From positions 1,178,001 through 1,242,000 of the forward strand of contig CP043652.1 in assembly GCA_014218215.1 (NCBI GenBank): a stretch of DNA of 64,000 nucleotides, in the 5' to 3' direction. Both the position numbers and the translations under genes were made by a program. The DNA is from Geodermatophilaceae bacterium NBWT11. GTDB taxonomy: Bacteria; Actinomycetota; Actinomycetes; Mycobacteriales; Geodermatophilaceae. Below are positions 34,289-41,233 of this stretch, in pieces. The stretch's first letter is position 1; each line of letters starts with the position of its first letter. Below the pieces are notes generated by a model that was not told where the DNA came from, made no database searches, and was given only the letters and a program-made list of their open reading frames with translations.

Positions 34289-34315
34289 CGACGGACCCCG
34301 AGGTGGGGTCCGTCG
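34289..34315 (-). terminator. Hairpin after tRNA-Met
   Basis: CGACGGACCCC - GAGGT - GGGGTCCGTCG, a perfect 11-base stem directly after tRNA-Met on the minus strand. A second GGGGG/CCCCC stretch lies at about 34270-34281. It could terminate the tRNA transcript or attenuate read-through to rpmG. Confidence 0.6.
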
Positions 34316-34320
34316 TGGTG

Positions 34321-34394
34321 TAGCGGCGACCGGACTTGAACCGGTGACACAACGATTATGAGCCGTTTGCTCTACCAGGCTGAGCTACGCCGCC
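34321..34394 (-). tRNA. metT: tRNA-Met (CAT, elongator type)
   Basis: A 74-base cloverleaf. Acceptor GGCGGCG pairs with CGCCGCT (G-U at the first pair), the anticodon loop is CTCATAA with CAT, and the T-arm is GGTTCAAGTCC. The anticodon stem AACGG/TCGTT lacks the three G-C pairs of initiator tRNA, so this is the elongator Met or, less likely, an Ile2 tRNA with a lysidine-modified CAT. Confidence 0.9.
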
Positions 34395-34439
34395 GGGTCG
34401 ATCCTGCAGTCCGGTCTGTCGACTGGACCGGCCGATCGG

Positions 34440-34512
34440 AGCCCCTTTACGGAATCGAACCGTAGACCTTCTCCTTACCATGGAGACGCTCTGCCGACTG
34501 AGCTAAAGGGGC
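34440..34512 (-). tRNA. thrT: tRNA-Thr (GGT anticodon)
   Basis: A 73-base cloverleaf. Acceptor GCCCCTT pairs with AAGGGGC, the D-arm TAGCTCAGTCGGCAGAGC is present, the anticodon loop is ATGGTAA with GGT, and the T-arm is CGGTTCGATTCCG. It forms a thrT-metT-rpmG group with the following genes, the order known in mycobacteria. Confidence 0.95.
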
Positions 34513-34529
34513 CTGCCTGCGCCGCTGAG

Positions 34530-34535
34530 ACCCTA
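34530..34535 (-). promoter_or_regulatory. Candidate -10 box for tRNA-Thr
   Basis: TAGGGT on the minus strand, 18 bases ahead of the tRNA-Thr 5' end. A further TAGAGT lies at 34576-34581. No strong -35 could be assigned. Confidence 0.4.
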
Positions 34536-34591
34536 CGCCCTGAGGCGCTGAGCCCCTCGCGGAGCGTGCCGGGAGACTCTAACAAACGCGT

Positions 34592-37138
34592 TCAGGACCG
34601 CACGAACAGCCTCCGGTGCGGCGCGCCCGGGGCGGCGGTGCGGACCCCCGTACGGGCCAGCAGCCAGGCCTCGAGGCGGTCGTCGGGGAGCGGCCGGCTG
34701 ACCAGGAAGCCCTGCAGCTTGTCGCAGCCCATCTCGGCCAGCAGGTCCCGGGTGACCTCGTCCTCGACGCCCTCGGCCACCACCCGCAGGCCCAGGTTGT
34801 GCGCGAGCTCGACGATCGAGCGGGCGATGAAGGACTCGCTCTGGCTGGTGGACATGCCGAGCACGAAGGACTTGTCGATCTTCAGCTCGTCGATGGGCAG
34901 CTGCCGGAGCTGGGACAGCGAGGAGTAGCCGGTGCCGAAGTCGTCCATGGACAACCGCAGGCCCAGGGAGTGCAGGTCGGCCAGCACGGTGGAGTTGCGC
35001 ACCGAGTCGTCGACCACGCTGCCCTCGGTCAGCTCGAGGGTCAGCAGCTCACCGGGCACGCCGTGCAGCCGCAGCGCGGCACGCACCCGGTCGACCAGGT
35101 CGGTCTCGGCCAGGCACCGGGCGGAGAGGTTGACCGCGACCGACAGGGCGATGTCCTGGTCCAGCCACCGCCGGCAGCGGGCCAGCGCGAGGTCGAGCAC
35201 GTAGTCGGTGACCACGCCGATCCGGCCGATCTGCTCGGCCAGGCCGATGAAGTCGTCCGGGGGGACGTTGCCGTACCGCGGGTGCGCCCAGCGGACCAGC
35301 GTCTCCACCGCCACGATGTCCGACGTCGCGGTGTCCACGATGGGCTGGAAGACCACGGTGATCTGCTTCTCGGCCATCGCCGACTCGAGCTCGGTGCCCA
35401 GCTGCAGCCGGCGCAGGCTCTGCTGGTCCAGCACCGGGTGGTAGCTGGCCACCCCGCCGGAGCTGTGGCCGGCCAGCAGGGCGACGTCGGCCCGCTGCAT
35501 GAGCGCACCGGACTCGTCCCCGTGCACCGGGGAGGCGGCCACTCCCAGGGTGAGCGACACCTCCAGGTCCAGCCCGGCCACCCGGGCCCGGGTGGACGCG
35601 GCGTCGCGCAGCCGGCGGGCGGCGCGCTCGGTGGCCGGCAGGCTCAACCCGGGCAGCAGGACGGCGAACTGCCCGCCCTCCATCCGGGCCACCAGGGCGG
35701 TGGGCGGTGCGTGCTCGCGCAGCAGACCGGCGGTCACGAGCAGGAGCTCGTCGCTGGCTGCGTGACCCAGGGTGTCGGTGACCTCGGTGTAGTTGTCCAG
35801 GGAGGCCAGCACCAGACCGATCCGGGCCACCCCGGGCGCCACGGCCAGCAGCGCGTCGACCTCGGCGGCCAGCCGCTGTCGGTTGGGCAGCCCGGTCAGC
35901 CGGTCGTGATCGGCGTCGTAGCGGATCCGGGTCAGCAGCTGCTGCTGGCGGATGGCGGCGTTGACGTGGGTGAGCATCGAGTCCAGCGCGGCCCGGTCGC
36001 CCTCGGCGAAGGACACGATGTCGCTCTGCCGGTCGCACACCTCGAGGTAGCCGTACTCCCCCGCCGCGGTCACGACCGGGGCGCCGAGCACCTCCTGGGC
36101 CCCTCTGCGGTCGAGGGCGGCCCGCTCCTCGGGGGTGGCCCGCGCGCCGGTGACCAGCACGGGCGCCCCGTGCTCGGCAGCCACCGCACGGCGGCGGACA
36201 AGGTCGTCGGGGTCGCTGGGCCCGTCGTACCAGGGCGCCGAACCCCCGTCCTGCGAGACGACGAGCCGGGGCTCCTCGTCGAGGTACGGGGGCAGCCACA
36301 GGGCCACCCGGTCGGCGTTGAGGAGCTCCCGCACCGCGGCGACGATCTGCTGGACGCCCGCGTCGTCGGGGCTGACCTGCTCCACCCGTCGCGCGAAGTC
36401 GTAGACCCGCTGGACGTTGCGCCGTTCCCGGGCGACCCGGGCCGACTGCCGGAACACCGCCACCAGCGCGAGGACGACGGGGACGACCAGCGCCCAGGCC
36501 CACGGCGACTGCCCGGCGAGCACCAGGGCCACGACGGCGACCAGGCCGCTGAGCGGGCCCATGACGAAGACGGGCACCACGGCACCGGTCCAGTACGAGT
36601 GGCCCGGCGCCCGATCGGCGACGCTGATGGCCACCCAGACCATGGCGAAGGCCACGACGCCGGCTGCGGTCACGGCGAGGTAGAGCACCAGCCAGCTGAC
36701 CGGCTCCTGGATGTCCGGGGAGCCCAGCCAGCGGTAGACGGCGGCGGCCGCCGCGACCTCGACGACGGCCAGGGCGGCGTTGAAGACGGCCTTGGCGGCC
36801 ACGTACCGCTTGACGGCCAGGACGACGCTCACCGCCACGACCCGGGCGACGGCGGTCCAGAAGCCCCCGATCTCGACCAGCCCGAGCACGAGGGCCAGTT
36901 CCACCGTGGCCACCGACAGCGTCTGACGGCGGTACTCGAAGTCGAAGTGCACCGACTCCGTCAGGAGGAAGGCGACCAGGAGGGCCACGACCGCGTACGC
37001 CGACGGGGCCGGCGTGACGTCGGTGAGGGAGAAGGAGGCGCCCAGGCACGCCAGCAGGACGGCTGCGCCGGCGAGGAGCCAGGGCTGCCGCACAACCGCT
37101 CGCCCAGCGGAGCTGGGGACCTGGACCTCGGCCAACAT
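34592..37138 (-). CDS. Membrane-bound GAF-GGDEF-EAL protein (probable c-di-GMP phosphodiesterase)
   Basis: An 848-residue signalling protein. About 220 N-terminal residues hold six to eight transmembrane helices. A cytoplasmic helix (ARVARERRNVQRVYDFARRV) and a GAF-like domain (about 250-400) lead to a GGDEF domain near 415-575. Its active-site loop reads MEGGQFAVLLPG instead of GGDEF, so cyclase activity is probably lost. The EAL domain (about 590-835) keeps ETLVRWAHPRYG (ETL instead of EAL), NLSAR, LELTEG, DDFGTGYSSL, IDKSFV and VAEGVED. The metal and catalytic residues look intact, so I predict c-di-GMP hydrolysis with GTP or substrate sensing by the dead cyclase. A tiny repeat ORF lies directly upstream. 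Confidence 0.88.
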   Translation of the reverse strand: MLAEVQVPSSAGRAVVRQPWLLAGAAVLLACLGASFSLTDVTPAPSAYAVVALLVAFLLTESVHFDFEYRRQTLSVATVELALVLGLVEIGGFWTAVARVVAVSVVLAVKRYVAAKAVFNAALAVVEVAAAAAVYRWLGSPDIQEPVSWLVLYLAVTAAGVVAFAMVWVAISVADRAPGHSYWTGAVVPVFVMGPLSGLVAVVALVLAGQSPWAWALVVPVVLALVAVFRQSARVARERRNVQRVYDFARRVEQVSPDDAGVQQIVAAVRELLNADRVALWLPPYLDEEPRLVVSQDGGSAPWYDGPSDPDDLVRRRAVAAEHGAPVLVTGARATPEERAALDRRGAQEVLGAPVVTAAGEYGYLEVCDRQSDIVSFAEGDRAALDSMLTHVNAAIRQQQLLTRIRYDADHDRLTGLPNRQRLAAEVDALLAVAPGVARIGLVLASLDNYTEVTDTLGHAASDELLLVTAGLLREHAPPTALVARMEGGQFAVLLPGLSLPATERAARRLRDAASTRARVAGLDLEVSLTLGVAASPVHGDESGALMQRADVALLAGHSSGGVASYHPVLDQQSLRRLQLGTELESAMAEKQITVVFQPIVDTATSDIVAVETLVRWAHPRYGNVPPDDFIGLAEQIGRIGVVTDYVLDLALARCRRWLDQDIALSVAVNLSARCLAETDLVDRVRAALRLHGVPGELLTLELTEGSVVDDSVRNSTVLADLHSLGLRLSMDDFGTGYSSLSQLRQLPIDELKIDKSFVLGMSTSQSESFIARSIVELAHNLGLRVVAEGVEDEVTRDLLAEMGCDKLQGFLVSRPLPDDRLEAWLLARTGVRTAAPGAPHRRLFVRS

Positions 37139-37204
37139 CGACCCTGACTGGTGTAGGGAAAGTCGTTGGCCGAGGCTAACAGCGATCAGGCCCCTGACCG
37201 GCCA

Positions 37205-37230
37205 GGCTCACCCCTCGGGAGGGGTGGGCC
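37205..37230 (-). other. Stem-loop between the repeat ORF and the EAL gene
   Basis: GGCTCACCCCTC and GAGGGGTGGGCC pair (12 base pairs including one G-U) across a tight loop. It lies about 30 bases past the stop of the small repeat ORF and 67 bases before the EAL gene start. It could be a terminator or a stabiliser of the small transcript. The remainder of the gap 37139-37261 shows nothing further. Confidence 0.5.
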
Positions 37231-37261
37231 GGCCAGGGTGTCGACGGAGTCGACGCAGGGG

Positions 37262-37351
37262 TCAGCGGCCCCAGCGGGGGTTCCGGCCCCAGCGGGGGTT
37301 GCGGCCCCAGCGGGGGTTGCGGTCGGTGGACATGGCGGTGGTGCTGGACAT
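37262..37351 (-). CDS. 29-residue Arg/Trp repeat peptide, unknown function
   Basis: A short ORF of 30 codons including the stop. ATG at 37351 is preceded by GAGGAGG, giving AGGAGG at a spacing of four bases, one of the best ribosome sites in this region. The product starts MSSTTAMSTD and continues as three tandem copies of RNPRWG ending in a final R, with seven Arg and three Trp and almost no acidic residue. It is strongly basic, has no signal peptide and no Cys. I recognise no family. Possibilities are a ribosomally made modified peptide precursor, a small nucleic-acid- or membrane-binding peptide, or a leader peptide. No maturation enzyme is adjacent. It precedes the EAL gene on the same strand by 123 bases. 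Confidence 0.55.
   Translation of the reverse strand: MSSTTAMSTDRNPRWGRNPRWGRNPRWGR
37265..37318 (-). repeat. Three tandem 18-base units within the small ORF
   Basis: Units at 37265-37282, 37283-37300 and 37301-37318 each encode RNPRWG in frame (read on the minus strand). The first and third are identical; the middle one differs by one synonymous base (CGG for CGC). Each unit contains the inverted pair CCCC-GCT-GGGG, so the RNA can also form small hairpins. Confidence 0.9.
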
Positions 37352-37490
37352 GACGCCTCCTCAGGCATGGCAGGACTGCTCAGAGATGCGGGCAGCCGCC
37401 CACGCGGGGGCAGAGCAAGGTCGGCACGGACCGCTTCCTCAAGACTCCGGCGTGTCACCCACACGAGCAAGCCGTTGACAGCACGAACAG

Positions 37491-37513
37491 GTGACGACAT
37501 GTGGCGTCATCAC
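37491..37513. promoter_or_regulatory. Imperfect 23-base inverted repeat, candidate operator
   Basis: The pattern GTGANGAC-N7-GTCNTCAC is symmetric over 23 bases. It is in the 261-base gap 37352-37612 upstream of the small repeat ORF, a region with lower GC at codon-like third positions and no supported gene. Confidence 0.45.
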
Positions 37514-37536
37514 TCTGCGTCGAACCGATGGCACCC

Positions 37537-37559
37537 GGTGTCATCGAACGGGTGACACC
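37537..37559. promoter_or_regulatory. Second inverted repeat with GTGTCA/TGACAC half sites
   Basis: GGTGTCA-N9-TGACACC. The same GTGTCAC half site recurs at 37452-37458, and GGGTGACACCC at 37550-37560 is itself an 11-base palindrome. Together with the repeat at 37491-37513 this looks like a regulated intergenic region; the binding protein is unknown. Confidence 0.4.
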
Positions 37560-37612
37560 CGGGACGGGTGGGTCAGGACGGGCCCCTGGTCCCGGAGTGG
37601 TGTCCGAGCTGG

Positions 37613-39649
37613 TCAGCGCGGGCCCGGCGCGCCGACACCGGGGTGGCCCGGCAGCACCGGTCGGCCGGGGCGACCGTCGGTGCGGTCGGGCAGCGCGAGC
37701 TCGGGGGCCACGGTCGGGGTCGGTGCCAGCGGCACCGGCAGGGCCAGGGCCGCCGCCACCTCGTCGTGCGCCTGGAGCGCGTCGGCCAGCACCGCCGGTT
37801 CCAGCGCGGCTCCGGGCGTCGTGTCCAGGCGTGCGGCGACCCCACCGGGACCGGTCGGCACCGGGGCCGGTGCGGGGCGGGCGACGGATCCGTCGGCGTG
37901 CAGCACCGGGGCGAGCAGACCCGCACCGGCCTGCAGGGCCTGGCCCCAGGGCCCGCGGACCAGCAGCACCGGGAGGGTGACGAGCAGGTCGTAGTCGGCC
38001 TTGCGGCCCGCGGCGTCGTGCCGGGCCACCACGGTCGGCAGCAGCCACGCCAGCCACCGCGCGTGGTCCTCCAGGGCGACCAGGGCGCCGGTCACCGCGG
38101 CCGAGGTGTCCGTGCCGGCCGCGGCCCGCTCGACGGCCGTGGCGACCAGGCCGCGGCGTTCCTCGGTGGACACGAGCAGGGCGGCGCCGGACAGCAGGGC
38201 GGCCGATCCCGGCGCCCCGGGACTCCCCAGCCCGGCGACCAGGGGCGCGGGGTGGTCCACCGCCACCCGGGTCAGCGCAGGTGCCACCGCCGCCCAGGTG
38301 CCCGGGTCGACGGTCAGCACGCGGGCAGAACCGGGCAGCAGATCGGCACCGGCCGCGGTCAGGGCAGCCGCGACCACGTCCTCGGCCGCCGCCCCCGACC
38401 GACCCGCCAGCTCGACGAGGTCGACGAGGTCGGCTGCGCCGTCGGGCCAGGTGCGGCCGAGCAGCGCGTCCCACGTCGGCGGGTCCGACAGCACCCCCGC
38501 CGCGGTGTCGGACCGCCCCGCCGCCGTCAGCACACCCGGGCCCACGGCCACCGGGTCCGGACCGGTGCCGGTGGTCCGGTCGACCGAGGACGACCCCTGC
38601 GCGGCCTCCCGGTGCAGCAGCCGGCGGACCCACCGAGCCGCCAGGTCGGCGCCGGCACCGGGCGCGGCCAGCACCGCCCCCATCCCCAGCGCCACCACGT
38701 CGGGGTCCCCCGACGGGTCGTCGGGGTCCAGCACCCCGTCGAGGACCGGGGCCGCGCCCGGCACGCGGTCACCGGCAGCCCCCGCCGCCCCGAGGGTCCG
38801 GGCCAGCACGCCGGCCAGCGGGTCGGTCGCCCCGTCGGCACCGGAGGCCCCGACCTGGGTGAGGAGCTGGGTCAGCCCGCTGCGCCCCAGGGCCACGACC
38901 GCAGCCGCAGCCACCACCGGGTCGGCGAGGACCGGTGCGTACCGATCCGCCGCGGCCACCACCTCTGCCGCGGTGCCCGGGGCCGTGAGCGCCCGGGCGG
39001 CCTCCCACCCGAGGTCCAGGAGCACCGAGGTGCCGTGGCCGGGCAGCACGACGGCCAGGTGCAGGGTCACCGCCGCCGAGGCCGTCGGCCCGCCGTGGTC
39101 CCCTCCCCCGCCCACCCCCGCCAGCGCACCGGCGAGCACGGCGGTGGTGCTCGCCGCGTGCTCGGCCACCGATCCCAGGAGGGCGGCGTGCTCGGCGGCG
39201 CGGTCGGCCTCGGCGGCGTCGAACCCGTCGAGCACCGCGGCCACGCCCGGCGGGTCGACCACCGAGCTGACCTGGGCGGCCGGGTCGACCAGGGCCGCGA
39301 GCCGGGTCTGCGCGTCGGCCGCGTCGGCCTCCTGGTCGGCCCGCAGCACGGACAGCCGGGCACGGGCGGCGACCAGCTCGTCGTGGTGGGCGTCGACGGC
39401 GACCACCGCCGAGGTCACCGCGTCGTGGAGCGTCTGCACCACCGCGGCCGCCGTCCCGGTCTGCAGCGCGGCCGCCGAGGCATCGGCACCCAGCCACTCC
39501 GCCGCTCGGGCGGCCGGGCCCTGGAGGTGGGCGGCCGCCACCCCCAGCGCGAAGCCCGCCCCGGCCAGGTCGTCCCGCGCCGCGGCCAGCACACCGGGGT
39601 CACCCGGCGGGTCGGGCAGCTCCACCTGCGGGGGCAGCACCGCGGTCAC
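37613..39649 (-). CDS. Large Ala-rich protein with N-terminal WxG helical hairpin, possible type VII-type substrate
   Basis: A 678-residue, Ala-, Val- and Gly-rich protein with no signal peptide. The first 110 residues look like an ESX helical hairpin: a helix, then EWLG at residues 51-54, then a long helix (VVQTLHDAVTSAVVAVDAHH, VAARARLSVLRADQEADAA). The rest is predominantly helical with many short hydrophobic repeats and no enzyme motif that I recognise. GTG at 39649 overlaps the stop of the small WxG gene (GTGA), a strong sign that the two proteins act as a pair. No ESX ATPase, membrane core or immunity gene is in the window, so the assignment to type VII secretion is inference from the paired-WxG layout. 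Confidence 0.6.
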   Translation of the reverse strand: MTAVLPPQVELPDPPGDPGVLAAARDDLAGAGFALGVAAAHLQGPAARAAEWLGADASAAALQTGTAAAVVQTLHDAVTSAVVAVDAHHDELVAARARLSVLRADQEADAADAQTRLAALVDPAAQVSSVVDPPGVAAVLDGFDAAEADRAAEHAALLGSVAEHAASTTAVLAGALAGVGGGGDHGGPTASAAVTLHLAVVLPGHGTSVLLDLGWEAARALTAPGTAAEVVAAADRYAPVLADPVVAAAAVVALGRSGLTQLLTQVGASGADGATDPLAGVLARTLGAAGAAGDRVPGAAPVLDGVLDPDDPSGDPDVVALGMGAVLAAPGAGADLAARWVRRLLHREAAQGSSSVDRTTGTGPDPVAVGPGVLTAAGRSDTAAGVLSDPPTWDALLGRTWPDGAADLVDLVELAGRSGAAAEDVVAAALTAAGADLLPGSARVLTVDPGTWAAVAPALTRVAVDHPAPLVAGLGSPGAPGSAALLSGAALLVSTEERRGLVATAVERAAAGTDTSAAVTGALVALEDHARWLAWLLPTVVARHDAAGRKADYDLLVTLPVLLVRGPWGQALQAGAGLLAPVLHADGSVARPAPAPVPTGPGGVAARLDTTPGAALEPAVLADALQAHDEVAAALALPVPLAPTPTVAPELALPDRTDGRPGRPVLPGHPGVGAPGPR

Positions 39650-39927
39650 CGGGCCACCACGCCGCCCGGCGGCGCCAGCAGCGAACCGTCCAGCCCCAGC
39701 CACGCGTCGGCGACCGCGGCGATCGTGGTGCCCAACCAGTCCAGCTCCCCCGCGACGAGGGTGGCTGCCGCCGCGGCGGCGGCGCAGAACGAGACCAGGG
39801 CCGGCTCGACGTCCCCGCCCACGGCGCCGTCCCCCAACCGGGCCGGGACGGCGGCGACGGTGGAGGAGGTGGCGGTCAACCCGTCGGCGAGGTCGTACAG
39901 CTGCCCCGGTGGCACCTCGATCGTCAT
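39646..39927 (-). CDS. Small WxG protein, ESX/WXG100-like
   Basis: A 93-residue helical protein starting at ATG 39927 (MTIEVPPGQLYDL). The central helix is Ala-rich, the turn reads LDWLGTT with WLG at residues 64-66, and the C-terminal helix follows. Size and the WxG turn resemble WXG100 proteins, although the motif lies later than the usual middle position. It overlaps the start of the large WxG gene by four bases, so the products are probably made as partners. Downstream of it the DNA runs divergent to a TadE-like gene. Confidence 0.6.
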   Translation of the reverse strand: MTIEVPPGQLYDLADGLTATSSTVAAVPARLGDGAVGGDVEPALVSFCAAAAAAATLVAGELDWLGTTIAAVADAWLGLDGSLLAPPGGVVAR

Positions 39928-40023
39928 GCCGGGGAGTGTGTCGCCGCCGTCCGACCGTCCGGACCCGTCGTCCACAGGCCCGTCGTCGTCCACAGGGCGG
40001 CCCACGGACGTCGCCTCCGGCCC

Positions 40024-40029
40024 TACAGT
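40024..40029 (+). promoter_or_regulatory. -10 box for a probably leaderless TadE-like mRNA
   Basis: TACAGT fits TANNNT and ends six bases before the GTG start at 40036. No ribosome site is present. This spacing places the transcription start at or next to the first codon, the layout of a leaderless transcript. Confidence 0.6.
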
Positions 40030-40035
40030 GCGCGC

Positions 40036-40464
40036 GTGGTCCCGCCGCCGAGGAGCTCCGAGGAGGGCTCCACGCTGCCGTTCGTGCTGGTCTGCTGGTC
40101 GGTGGCCGCCCTGATGGCCTTCGGCGCGATCGCCGCCTCGGACGCCTTCCTCGAACAGCGCCGCGTGCAGTCGGTCTGCGACGGGGCGGCGCTGGCCGCG
40201 GCCAACCGGACCGACGAGGGGCTCGTCTACCGCGAGGGCGTCGGTACCAGCCTGCCGCTGACCCGGGACAGCGCGCAGGCCGCGGTCGCCGACCAGCTCG
40301 CCGACGGGGGCACCCGGCTCGAGGCGTGGTCCGTGCAGACCGACGGGGTCGAGGTCACCGTCACGTGCACCCGCACCGTGGAGATCGCCTTCGGCTGGCT
40401 GTTCCTCGCCGGTCAGGGGCTGGAGCGCACCGCGGTGGCCAGCGCCCGGGCCCCCACCGCATGA
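40036..40464 (+). CDS. TadE/TadG-like pseudopilin-related protein
   Basis: A 142-residue protein. After a short basic N-terminus is a hydrophobic helix (TLPFVLVCWSVAALMAFGAIAA), then the QRRVQSVCDGAALAAAN segment characteristic of Flp-pilus TadE/TadG-like proteins, where the conserved region follows the membrane helix. The C-terminal half has strand-like repeats (LEAWSVQTDGVEVTVTCTRTVEI). Such proteins are exported and assembled or anchored at the membrane. No other tad gene (ATPase, prepilin peptidase) is in the window. Start GTG has no ribosome site but a -10 box close upstream. Confidence 0.65.
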   Translation: MVPPPRSSEEGSTLPFVLVCWSVAALMAFGAIAASDAFLEQRRVQSVCDGAALAAANRTDEGLVYREGVGTSLPLTRDSAQAAVADQLADGGTRLEAWSVQTDGVEVTVTCTRTVEIAFGWLFLAGQGLERTAVASARAPTA

Positions 40465-40498
40465 CGACGGCCCCCGACCGTAGGGTCGGGGGCCGTCG
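40465..40498. terminator. Bidirectional hairpin terminator
   Basis: CGACGGCCCCCGACC - GTAG - GGTCGGGGGCCGTCG, a perfect 15-base stem between the TadE-like gene (+) and tRNA-Tyr (-). Confidence 0.85.
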
Positions 40499-40507
40499 CA
40501 CCAGGCG

Positions 40508-40589
40508 TGGCGGGTGAAGGATTCGAACCTTCGAAGGCTAAGCCGGCGGATTTACAGTCCGCTCCCATTGGCCACTCGGGCAACCCGCC
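40508..40589 (-). tRNA. tyrT: tRNA-Tyr (GTA anticodon)
   Basis: An 82-base class II tRNA. Acceptor GGCGGGT pairs with ACCCGCC, the anticodon loop is CTGTAAA with GTA, a long variable arm follows (CGGCTTAGCC region), and the T-arm reads GGTTCGAATCC. The terminal CCA is not encoded. Confidence 0.95.
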
Positions 40590-40673
40590 GCGTGCGTTGG
40601 TGCCCGACGAGCGTACAAGACCGATCGGGCCGCCCACCGGGTGGTCCGACACCAGACAGAGAGGACCCCGGAC

Positions 40674-41165
40674 ATGGCAGATGCGTCCTTCGACGTCGTC
40701 AGCAAGGTCGACCGCCAGGAGGTGGACAACGCCCTGAACCAGGCGGGCAAGGAGCTCAGCCAGCGCTTCGACTTCCGCGGCACGAACGCCGCCATCGCGT
40801 GGGCCGGCGAGGAGGGCGTCACCCTCACCGCCGACACCGAGGAGCGGGTCGCCGCCGCGCTCGAGGTGTTCAAGGAGAAGCTGGTCAAGCGGGGCATCTC
40901 GATGAAGGCCCTGGACGCCGGCGAGCCCCAGGCCTCCGGCAAGACCTACAAGATCTCCGCGACCATCCAGCAGGGCATCGCCTCGGACAAGGCCAAGCAG
41001 ATCGCCAAGACCATCCGCGACGAGGGCCCCAAGGGCGTCCAGGCCCAGATCCAGGGCGACCAGCTCCGGGTCAGCGGCAAGAAGCGCGACGACCTCCAGG
41101 CCGTGCAGGCCCTGCTGAAGTCCACCGACTTCGAGATCGCCCTGCAGTTCGACAACTACAGGTAA
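40674..41165 (+). CDS. yajQ: YajQ-family nucleotide-binding protein
   Basis: A 163-residue protein, the usual length of the family. It begins [20 protein letters not shown] and ends [23 protein letters not shown] and [22 protein letters not shown]-type residues ([20 protein letters not shown]) are the family core. YajQ proteins have a ferredoxin-like double fold and bind nucleotides; some family members bind c-di-GMP. ATG at 40674 has GAGAGG about ten bases upstream; the in-frame ATG further upstream gives an extra 11 residues and is rejected. It ends at a bidirectional hairpin. Confidence 0.93.
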   Translation: MADASFDVVSKVDRQEVDNALNQAGKELSQRFDFRGTNAAIAWAGEEGVTLTADTEERVAAALEVFKEKLVKRGISMKALDAGEPQASGKTYKISATIQQGIASDKAKQIAKTIRDEGPKGVQAQIQGDQLRVSGKKRDDLQAVQALLKSTDFEIALQFDNYR

Positions 41166-41168
41166 GGA

Positions 41169-41220
41169 CCCCCTCGCCCCCCGCGCCACGCTCCGCGCGG
41201 CGCGGGGCCCTGCGAGGGGG
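41169..41220. terminator. Bidirectional terminator hairpin
   Basis: CCCCCTCGC at 41169-41177 pairs with GCGAGGGGG at 41212-41220, with inner GC-rich pairing. It separates yajQ (+) from htpX (-). Confidence 0.75.
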
Positions 41221-41233
41221 CCGTTCCAGCACG

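Noticed and set aside
34321-34394. CAT tRNA considered as initiator tRNA-fMet.
   Set aside because: The anticodon stem lacks the three G-C pairs and the first pair is not a C/A mismatch.
37265-37318. Tandem repeats considered as a CRISPR array.
   Set aside because: Only three directly adjacent 18-base units and no spacers.
37262-37351. Small ORF considered as a trp-operon attenuation leader.
   Set aside because: The three Trp are not consecutive, there is no trp biosynthesis gene downstream, and the downstream gene is a GGDEF/EAL protein.
37186-37500. 104-residue minus-strand ORF covering the small repeat ORF in another frame.
   Set aside because: Its third codon positions are not GC-rich and its product is Pro/Ala-rich low complexity. 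The small ORF has a better ribosome site.
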